From Planctomycetota bacterium (lineage in GTDB: Bacteria > Planctomycetota > UBA11346): a stretch of DNA of 14,875 nucleotides. The notes under the pieces were generated by a model. The model saw only the letters and a program-made list of their open reading frames with translations, searched no databases and had not been told where the DNA came from. The stretch is from NCBI GenBank assembly GCA_007131555.1, contig SLQH01000125.1:1-14875 (forward strand), read 5' to 3'. Below, piece after piece: positions 7,258-13,540 of this stretch (positions are counted from its first letter, which is position 1; every line of letters begins with the position of its first letter). Both the position numbers and the translations under genes were made by a program.

Positions 7258-9243
7258 TTATACCGTGGTCCAGCCCGGCCAGCTGATGTTGGTGCGGCGC
7301 TCAGGGGCGAAGACCCGGCTGCCGGGGCTCAGGGGGCGGTCGGGGGCGATCAGGCGCAGGCGGTTGCCGAGGCGGATGACGATGGTGTCACGCGGGTCGC
7401 CGGCCACCAACGGCGCCCGCCGCTTGTTGACGCGGTCGTAGCGTTGGGCGAAGGCGTCGCTATAGGGAACCAGGGGATCAAGGTCGAGCAGGCGGTGGCC
7501 CTGGTGGTCGTAGATGCCGCGCCAGCCGGGGCCATCGAGCACCAGCAGCAACTCGGTGCCGTCTCCCGTCCAGTTGAGCGGGGTGGTGCTCTGGCAGACG
7601 AAGCCGGGCTGGAAGCGGCCGACCATCTCACCCATCGGGGCCACCAGGCGGGTGACGCCGTAGCTGCCCCAGCGGTTGGTGCTGATCGGGAACACCCACT
7701 CGCTGCCCGGTACGATGCTGCCGGCGCTGATGAACTGGGCATGGCCGCTGGGATGGGCGGCCAGGATTTCGCCGCTGCGCGCATCACAGACGATGTGACC
7801 GGCTGAACTGGAGGACAGGTGCAGGGTGGGCGGGGCCTCGGGGCCGGCGAAGTAGCCCATCACCGAGGAATCGACGTGGCCGCCGTTGGGGCACTTGAGG
7901 CGGCGGGCGATCTCCTCCTGGGTCCAGATCACCTGGCCGTCGGCCGACAGCAGCTGGCAGCCGGCGAACACCTCCTCCCGGCCATCGCCATCCACGTCGC
8001 AGACGCTGTTGTGATGGCCGTGGCCGTTGCCGGAACGGCAGACATGGTGCCAGCGCACCGCCAGGTCGGGGCCGATGCAGTAGATGTCCTGGTCATCGGC
8101 ACCGTAGGTGATGAAGAAGTGGTCGCGTCGGCCGCTGCCATCGATATCGGCGCTGATCACCGGGCCATTGCTGTGGCCGCTGCGCTTGCCGATCGAGCTG
8201 GCCGGGCGCTCGGCGCGACGCGTGATCTGTCCGCTGTGACCATCGACGATCAGCAGGGCGTCCTTGGTCACGGCGTAGAGGTCATGGCCGCCATCAGGGC
8301 GTGGTGGGGTGGGGATCAGCCGGCCGACATCGCCCAGATCGGCCTTCCAGATCACCGAGCCGTCAAGCTCCAGCAGCACATGGCTGGCCCCATCAGGGGC
8401 GTCGAACAGATCGACGAGCAGTTGCGGCGCATCATCATGGGCGATGCGGCCGACCTCGATGCCGGCATTGTGGCGGATGGTCTTGGAGAGGTTGCCGTGG
8501 GCGCTGAGATCCAGCTCGCCGACGATGTGGGCCGGTGGCAGGGCGTCAGCGGTGGTCTGCCACGGCCGATCGATCGGCAGGGCGGCGGGGCGGGTGAGCG
8601 GCTCGATCTCGAAGTGGGTGACGAAACTCTCGCAGAAGGTCCGCACACCGCACCAGCCTTCGGCAAAGGCGTAGTCGGTGGCCTTGAACAGGAACTGCTG
8701 GTCCAGCCACACCACAAACTGGTTGCCCCGCATCTCCAACACCAGTTCGTATTCGGTGAACACGTCGAGGTGGATCTGCTGGCTGCCGACCACCACCCAC
8801 TGGTCGTCTTCGCGCCGATACAGCACCACCCGGTTGGGATATTCCAGACAGCAGAGGTAGAAGGAGCGGGTGTCACGCATCCGGGCGATGATGCCGACCC
8901 GGGCGCCGACGCTCTCGTTATTATCACCACCGTAGCCGAAGGTCACCTCTTCCATGGCAAAACGGCCGCTGATGCGCGCATCGGCGATCGTCTGGCGATG
9001 GACCACGGCGTTGTCGTACCACAGATGCCAGCCCTTTTGCCAGACCTCCGACGGGATGCGCTTGGAGAAGGCGAAGTGCAGGCTGCGTTGGCCCTTGAAG
9101 AAGGAGTCGATGCACAGGTAGCTCTTCTGGTGATGCCAGACCAGCGGGGCCTCCCAGTCGGCGAAGGCGGCGTCGTTGGTGTCACAGGATTCGATCCGGT
9201 CGAAGACCGGGCCATCGATGCAGTCGGCGAGGGGGAGCTTCAT
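7258..9243 (-). CDS. Lectin-like domain plus FG-GAP/PL11-like beta-propeller protein
   Basis: This 661-residue protein has two parts. Residues about 1-215 look like a jelly-roll of the LamG/DUF1080 type, rich in alternating strands (for example RVVLYRREDDQWVVVG). Residues about 240-661 look like a beta-propeller with Asp-rich calcium-type loops: ADIDGSGRRD at 365-374 and CDVDGDGREEV at 415-425, then GGHVDSS at 454-460 and CDARSGEIL at 486-494. The order of these motifs resembles family 11 rhamnogalacturonan lyases, although I cannot confirm catalytic residues. There is no signal peptide, so a cytoplasmic site is likely, unlike most secreted PL11 enzymes. The start has GAAGGA 7 bases upstream. 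It lies 11 bases after the YesU-like gene, as the second gene of an operon. It could instead be a non-catalytic glycan-binding propeller. Confidence 0.6.
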   Translation of the reverse strand: MKLPLADCIDGPVFDRIESCDTNDAAFADWEAPLVWHHQKSYLCIDSFFKGQRSLHFAFSKRIPSEVWQKGWHLWYDNAVVHRQTIADARISGRFAMEEVTFGYGGDNNESVGARVGIIARMRDTRSFYLCCLEYPNRVVLYRREDDQWVVVGSQQIHLDVFTEYELVLEMRGNQFVVWLDQQFLFKATDYAFAEGWCGVRTFCESFVTHFEIEPLTRPAALPIDRPWQTTADALPPAHIVGELDLSAHGNLSKTIRHNAGIEVGRIAHDDAPQLLVDLFDAPDGASHVLLELDGSVIWKADLGDVGRLIPTPPRPDGGHDLYAVTKDALLIVDGHSGQITRRAERPASSIGKRSGHSNGPVISADIDGSGRRDHFFITYGADDQDIYCIGPDLAVRWHHVCRSGNGHGHHNSVCDVDGDGREEVFAGCQLLSADGQVIWTQEEIARRLKCPNGGHVDSSVMGYFAGPEAPPTLHLSSSSAGHIVCDARSGEILAAHPSGHAQFISAGSIVPGSEWVFPISTNRWGSYGVTRLVAPMGEMVGRFQPGFVCQSTTPLNWTGDGTELLLVLDGPGWRGIYDHQGHRLLDLDPLVPYSDAFAQRYDRVNKRRAPLVAGDPRDTIVIRLGNRLRLIAPDRPLSPGSRVFAPERRTNISWPGWTTV

Positions 9244-9254
9244 GGGGTGGTCCT

Positions 9255-9944
9255 TCAGGCGAGGGTGACGGAGCGGATGGTGAGGTTGCTGTAATCGGCG
9301 ATCAGCGGGGCCATCTGGCGCAGGCCCAGGTAGCCGGCACCATGGACCGGCCCGGTGGTGGCGGGATCGTCATCGAGCCAGTCGAAGATGGTCAGGCCGT
9401 TGATGCTCAGGCGGATGCGGTTACTGCACTTGATCAGCTGGAGGTGGTAGCTGTCGAGGACATCAATGACCGAGGGAATCGGATCACCGCCCTGGGCGAC
9501 CAGGTGGAAGCCACAGCTCTTGCGCAGATTGCAGGTGTGGAAGGTGCGCTCGTGCTGGACGTTCTTGCGACGGAAGTAGCTGGCGTGGTAGCCGTTGATG
9601 TCACCAGAGTGGTACTGCCGGTAATTACCGTCACGCGGGGCCAGCGAGGGGTCGAACAGGTCTGTGCCGCCCTGGCCGTTGGCGCAGAACCACATCATGG
9701 CCAGGCCGGGTTCACGGATGGGGCGGAAGTCCCAGTCGATCGCCAGGTCGGCCGGCAGTTGCTGCGGGCACCAGAACAGGTAGTTGGCGGCCTGGCCCAG
9801 TTCGGGGTCCAGGCCATTCTCCAGGCGCATGGCCCCCATCGGAAAACTGACCACCGGAGACCCTTCCCGGATCCAGTCGACCACATCCTCAGGGCTGGCG
9901 AGGGGGTTCTGATAGATGATGTCGCCGATGACGAAGTCGCTCAT
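9255..9944 (-). CDS. yesU: YesU family protein (DUF1961), lectin-like glycan-utilisation protein
   Basis: This 229-residue protein closely follows the Bacillus subtilis YesU pattern along its whole length. YesU (220 residues) belongs to the yes locus for rhamnogalacturonan use and has a concanavalin/galectin-like jelly-roll; its biochemical role is not established. Shared blocks are YQNPL at 11-15, LFWCP at 56-60, DLFDPSL at 95-101, YHSGDINGYHASYFRRK at 111-127, TCNLRKS at 137-143, INGLTIFDW at 181-189 and LGLRQMAP at 206-213. There is no signal peptide. The ATG at 9944 follows GGAGAC; a longer open frame up to 10037 runs into the divergent promoter region and is unlikely. It is the first gene of the operon with the propeller protein and is divergent from the AraC gene, its likely regulator. 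Confidence 0.85.
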   Translation of the reverse strand: MSDFVIGDIIYQNPLASPEDVVDWIREGSPVVSFPMGAMRLENGLDPELGQAANYLFWCPQQLPADLAIDWDFRPIREPGLAMMWFCANGQGGTDLFDPSLAPRDGNYRQYHSGDINGYHASYFRRKNVQHERTFHTCNLRKSCGFHLVAQGGDPIPSVIDVLDSYHLQLIKCSNRIRLSINGLTIFDWLDDDPATTGPVHGAGYLGLRQMAPLIADYSNLTIRSVTLA

Positions 9945-10014
9945 ACCGGGTCTCCATGGTGGTGATGACGGCCATTCTAGCCCTGGTCTGGGCCTGCGTC
10001 TTCCGCTGTCGGGC

Positions 10015-10050
10015 TCCAGGATTCCTGGATTGTACACAAATACGATCCAG
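10015..10050. promoter_or_regulatory. Divergent operator candidate with three CCAGGAT-like half-sites
   Basis: TCCAGGA-T-TCCTGGA (10015-10029) is a perfect 15-base palindrome. CTGGAT at 10025-10030 also pairs with ATCCAG at 10045-10050. The site lies between the AraC-family gene and the YesU-like operon, 14 bases before the AraC ATG and about 70 bases before the YesU ATG. ATTGTA at 10029-10034 reads as a good leftward -10 box (TACAAT), although no clear -35 lies 17 bases away. Likely an AraC-type autoregulatory and operon operator. Confidence 0.45.
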
Positions 10051-10063
10051 CAATACTGTGGAA

Positions 10064-10924
10064 ATGCAGCCAGAGGACCCGGTAGTTCGTCCTGGGGTTA
10101 TCGGCATCGAAGCCGAACGTCAGGTCCTGTCCGCCCAGTCAGCCGGCGGCTGGGGCCTGATGGGGGCCCATCGCTGGGTGGCGGTCCTGGATGGCAGCGG
10201 GCAGGTGGAACTGGCCTCGGGCCTGAGCGCGGTATCGCCTGGTGATGTGCTGCTGATCCGGGCCGGCACCCGCTATCGCTTCACGGCTGACGGACCGGGA
10301 ATGGACATGGCGGTCCTGCGTCTGCGCTCTCGGGCCCTGGCCCCGAACCAGGCTGTTGATCGCCTGGCCGCCGAGGTGGTGACGGCCGCTGCTGCCCTGG
10401 CCCAGCGCCATGGCGGTCATCTGCGGCTGTCGCCGGATGGGCGCCAGGCCGTGTACCAGGCCCTCTGCGATCTGGTGGCGCTGACGGCCGCCGCCGGCCC
10501 GGCCACGCCCCTGGCCCTCAAGGCCCGCCTCTTGCAGCTCCTGCATGTCCTGGCCGGGGAGCCACGCATCCGCCGTCGGCTGGGCCAGGCTGACCGCTCC
10601 CTGCCGGGCGAGACCAGCGGCATCAAGTTGCTGCTCCAGCACATCGATGAGCATTTTGACGAGCCCCTGACGGTCATCCAGGCCATGGCCATCGCCGATC
10701 TGGGCCGGACCCGTTTCCATCAGGCCTTCCGCCGCGCCACCGGCCAGAGCTTTACCGCCTATCTGACCCGCTATCGCATCGGCCAGGCGGCGGCGCTGCT
10801 GCGTCACAGCCGCCGCGACATCCTCGACATCGCCTATTCCTGCGGATTCGGTTCCATCAGCCGGTTCTACGACACCTTCGGCCGCGAGATGGGTTTGAGT
10901 CCGCAGCGCTATCGACGGGGATGA
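10064..10924 (+). CDS. AraC-family transcriptional regulator
   Basis: This regulator of about 286 residues has an N-terminal cupin-like ligand domain (about 15-90, with the typical PGDVLLIRAGTRYRF segment) and a C-terminal AraC DNA-binding domain at about 187-284. The two helix-turn-helix units are at about 204-224 (VIQAMAIADLGRTRFHQAF) and 255-280, ending in the classic GxSPxxYRR. It probably senses a sugar and controls the divergent YesU-like operon, as YesS-type AraC proteins do in other pectin loci. The ATG at 10064 is chosen because homology begins just after it. It lacks a normal Shine-Dalgarno sequence and has only GGAA directly in front, so the message may be leaderless or weakly translated. 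The frame stays open to 9956, but that part is the promoter region. Which sugar it senses is unknown. Confidence 0.85.
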   Translation: MQPEDPVVRPGVIGIEAERQVLSAQSAGGWGLMGAHRWVAVLDGSGQVELASGLSAVSPGDVLLIRAGTRYRFTADGPGMDMAVLRLRSRALAPNQAVDRLAAEVVTAAAALAQRHGGHLRLSPDGRQAVYQALCDLVALTAAAGPATPLALKARLLQLLHVLAGEPRIRRRLGQADRSLPGETSGIKLLLQHIDEHFDEPLTVIQAMAIADLGRTRFHQAFRRATGQSFTAYLTRYRIGQAAALLRHSRRDILDIAYSCGFGSISRFYDTFGREMGLSPQRYRRG

Positions 10925-10963
10925 CAGATGCAGGCTGTATATTGTGTTGTGAGGATTTCAGGC

Positions 10964-11139
10964 ATGACCCAAAAACGGCATTTGGACTGTAGACTTTGGG
11001 CTTTAGGGTTGCTTCTCAAGGGCATATACGCAGACACAACCGGCTCACCTTCTGGGTGAAAGCTTGAATCTGTTTATATCGCCTTGTACAGCAACCCTAT
11101 AGCCTCCAGCCTAAAGCCTACAGCCGGATTTAGGGTGAA
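10964..11139 (-). repeat. Palindromic intergenic element B, inverted copy of element A
   Basis: This element of about 176 bp begins 39 bases after the AraC stop and is the reverse-complement relative of element A. The tip is TCACC-TTCTG-GGTGA at 11045-11059, and the right end is GATTTAGGGTGAA. It is about 14 bases longer than A because a segment like AGCCTCCAGCCT is repeated near 11098-11115. The outermost bases GGCATGACCC (10961-10970) and GGGTGAATGCC (11133-11143) still pair loosely, so the palindrome may include a few flanking bases. It also sits in the gap between the AraC gene and the sulfatase, where it could terminate the AraC transcript through its long hairpin. Confidence 0.8.
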
Positions 11140-11234
11140 TGCCATTGCGCAGACAGCGTTTGCTGAACAGGGCCAGGTTATGTTCATTACCAAATCCTGA
11201 AGTCCCTGAGCAAGTCATAGGGGTTCATACGCTG

Positions 11235-12758
11235 TTACGGTGCGCAGGTGGCGAAGGTCTCGCTCCAGCCTGGGCGGGGGGCGGCCTTGTTCATCTCGTG
11301 GGTCAGGATGCGGGCGATCATGCGGTTGCGGACCTCCTGCATGACCGGATCACGCCATAGATTGACGATGTGGTCGGGGTCGGCGCGCATGTCGTAGAGC
11401 TCGCCGTTCTCGGGATGGCTGGCGTAGAACACGCACTTGTGGCCGTCGTCGATGAGGATGCGCTGGTTCCAGTCGCCGTCTTCGGGCCGCTCCTCCACTA
11501 CCACGTCGGCGCGGGCCAGATCGGCCTCGCCTTCCCAGACCGCCCGCTGGTCGACGCCCTCGGCCTGGTAGGGGATCGGCAGGCCGGCGCAAGAGCACAG
11601 GCTCGGCAGGTAGTCGACCAGGCTCTGGAAGGCCGCGCAGCGCCGTCCGGCCGGGATCCGCCCTGGCCACGAGGCGATCATCGGCACCCGGATCGACTCC
11701 TCGTAGCAGACCAGGCTCTTGAACCACATGCCGTGGTCGCCCAGCAGGTCGCCGTGGTCGGCGGTGAACAGCACCAGGGTGTCGTCGCCCAGGCCGCGCT
11801 CGTCCAGGGCGTCCAGCACCGTGCCGATGGCCTGGTCCATCAGGCTGACCTGACCGTAGTAGCAGGCGGCATTGCCCTGGATGCGGTCCTGGTCCCAGTC
11901 GAGATGGCAGACATTGCCGGCACCGTTGAGGCCAGGGGCTATGCCGCGGGCGGCGTAGGCTCCCGGCTGGTCGATCAGGCCCCGGTAGAACGGTGGCTTG
12001 TCGGCGTAGCAGTTGGGCTCGCCGGGCTTGTAGCCGAAGCGGGGGATGGCCTGGGGATCGTACATGCTGGCCCAGGGCTCGCTGACCATGCAGGGGTTGT
12101 GAGGATCCTGGAAGTTGAGGAACAGGAAGAAGGGCCGGTCGGCGGCCCGATCCATGCCTTCGATCGCCATCTGGGCCGTCCAATGGGCGTTCTGGAGTTC
12201 TTCCGGCAGGTCCCAGGCTCCGTAGTCGGTGTACTCGCCGCGCCCGAAATGACGCTCCAGGTCGACCCCATGGCGCCGCAGCCAGGCCCCGTAGTGCATG
12301 CCGCGAGCGTGGTTCTCGTTGCTGTGGCCGATGGCCAGGTCGGCGCGCTGGAAGCCGTACCAGGGGCCGTGCCAGCGCTCGAAGTGGTCGTAATTGGCGA
12401 TATGGGGGAAGCTCTCCGGCGAGCAGGGATCATGGCAGCTGGCGAGGTGGCTCTTGCCGATGAAGTGGGTGTAGTAGCCGGCCTCGCTGAACAGGCGGCC
12501 GAGGCTGGGGTCGTGATCCTCGGGCAGGCGGCTCATGTTGTGGGGAGCGCCATTGGTCGAGCAATACTGGCCGCTGAGCAGGGCCGCCCGGCAGGGCAGG
12601 CACACCGGGGTCGGGGGATAGGCGCGGGAGAACAGGGTGCCGCTGGCGGCCAGACGGTCGAGATGCGGGGTACGGATGGCCGGATTGTCGACGCCCAGGC
12701 AGTCGTGGCGCATCTGGTCGGCCATGATGAGGACGATGTTGGGGCGGCGGGCGGACAT
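11235..12758 (-). CDS. S1-family (formylglycine) sulfatase
   Basis: This 507-residue protein should remove sulfate esters from a carbohydrate or small molecule. The sulfatase signature C-L-P-C-R-A-A-L-L-S-G-Q starts at C53, the cysteine that maturation enzymes turn into formylglycine (C-x-P-x-R type). D14 in the N-terminal strand (IMADQ), FIGKSHL with K102 and H104, QDPH with H220, the metal-binding TADHGD with D334 and H335, and GMWFK with K347 complete the expected active site. There is no signal peptide, so it should be cytoplasmic, whereas many polysaccharide sulfatases are exported. GGAG lies 5 bases before the start. It follows sixA by 24 bases and may share its transcript. The specific substrate cannot be told from sequence. 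No maturation enzyme is encoded in this window. Confidence 0.88.
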   Translation of the reverse strand: MSARRPNIVLIMADQMRHDCLGVDNPAIRTPHLDRLAASGTLFSRAYPPTPVCLPCRAALLSGQYCSTNGAPHNMSRLPEDHDPSLGRLFSEAGYYTHFIGKSHLASCHDPCSPESFPHIANYDHFERWHGPWYGFQRADLAIGHSNENHARGMHYGAWLRRHGVDLERHFGRGEYTDYGAWDLPEELQNAHWTAQMAIEGMDRAADRPFFLFLNFQDPHNPCMVSEPWASMYDPQAIPRFGYKPGEPNCYADKPPFYRGLIDQPGAYAARGIAPGLNGAGNVCHLDWDQDRIQGNAACYYGQVSLMDQAIGTVLDALDERGLGDDTLVLFTADHGDLLGDHGMWFKSLVCYEESIRVPMIASWPGRIPAGRRCAAFQSLVDYLPSLCSCAGLPIPYQAEGVDQRAVWEGEADLARADVVVEERPEDGDWNQRILIDDGHKCVFYASHPENGELYDMRADPDHIVNLWRDPVMQEVRNRMIARILTHEMNKAAPRPGWSETFATCAP

Positions 12759-12782
12759 GGGGTCTCCGGGAACAGTGGCAGC

Positions 12783-13262
12783 TCAATGGGGCGTGAAGGT
12801 GCCGTGGTAGCGGCATTGCCAAGGGCCCAGATCGTCCCAGGTATCGCTGTCGACGCTGAAACGGGCCAGGGCGGCGGTGGGAAAGGACGGCAGATCGTCA
12901 GCCCCCAGCCATTCGGCCAGCGCGTGCAGATCAGGATTGTGACCGACCAGCAGCAGGGTGTCGACGTCGTCAGACACGTTCCGGAGTTCTTCCACCAGGA
13001 CCGAGACTTGAGCCATATAAAGGATGCCATTGGCCTGGACGTGCTCTTGAGCCAGGCCGCAGCCCTGGGCCACCAGACGGGCGGTCTGCAAGGTGCGCAG
13101 GGCATCGCTGGCCAGGATCAAGTCCGGGATCAGGCCCTCGGCCGCCAGATGGGCCCCCACCCGGCAGGCGTCATCCTCTCCGCGCGGGGTCAGGGCCCGG
13201 TCATCGTCGCGGTCCGCATGGCTGACTGCCTTGGCATGACGTAGGATCAACAGTGTGTTCAT
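12783..13262 (-). CDS. sixA: SixA-type phosphohistidine phosphatase
   Basis: This 159-residue member of the histidine phosphatase superfamily probably removes phosphate from phosphohistidine, as E. coli SixA does on ArcB and the nitrogen phosphotransferase system. The catalytic RHAKA is at residues 8-12 (H9). The partner motif SDALRTLQTA is at 52-61 and the second histidine is in LLLVGHNPDLHAL (H108). Length fits SixA. The start at 13262 places RHAKA where family members have it. An ATG 9 bases further upstream (13271) is equally possible; neither has a good ribosome site. The sulfatase begins 24 bases downstream, so the two may be co-transcribed, though there is no obvious functional link. 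The family is clear; the target protein is not. Confidence 0.83.
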   Translation of the reverse strand: MNTLLILRHAKAVSHADRDDDRALTPRGEDDACRVGAHLAAEGLIPDLILASDALRTLQTARLVAQGCGLAQEHVQANGILYMAQVSVLVEELRNVSDDVDTLLLVGHNPDLHALAEWLGADDLPSFPTAALARFSVDSDTWDDLGPWQCRYHGTFTPH

Positions 13263-13412
13263 GGCCGACATGCTAACGCCGCTGCGCTCCAGCCCAAGCG
13301 GGATGATGGGGGGTGCTGCGGTTCATGGGGGTGAAGAGGCCCGCAAGCGGAACGTCAGTTTTTCGTGTAGCTCACGACCCTGATCTGTTCAGCGAACGCG
13401 GTGTTCGGAATG

Positions 13413-13519
13413 GTCTCTCGCAGAGATCGCCAAGAACGCAGAGACCCTGCGGGCGGCGGCAATAGGTCAAGCAGGCAGAAGCCCAGCTTTCCCTTGGCGT
13501 TCTTGGCGATCTTGCGCGA
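13413..13519. repeat. Inverted repeat with 9-nt periodic arms between serA and sixA
   Basis: A perfect 15-bp inverted repeat (GATCGCCAAGAACGC at 13425-13439 and its complement at 13497-13511) flanks a 57-base spacer. Both arms are built of 9-base units with the consensus CGC(C/A)(A/G)AGAN; the left arm has three in a row at 13419-13445. GTCTCT (13413-13418) and AGAGAC (13440-13445) add a smaller nested stem. This resembles a dispersed repeat family of CGCAGAGA/CGCCAAGA type that I recall from many environmental bacterial genomes. It lies 22 bases after the serA stop and could act as its transcript end, but shows no T-run. Confidence 0.6.
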
Positions 13520-13540
13520 AACGAGCGGGCGGTATTCCGC

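Noticed and set aside
7819..9294. Long rightward open frame opposite the propeller-protein gene
   Set aside because: High GC keeps the opposite frame open. The translation is a low-complexity run of Val, Ala, Gly and Asp, and the leftward gene has recognisable domains and a ribosome site.
11370..13244. Rightward open frame of 624 codons across the sulfatase and sixA
   Set aside because: It spans two real leftward genes and their gap, and its product has no family-like motifs.
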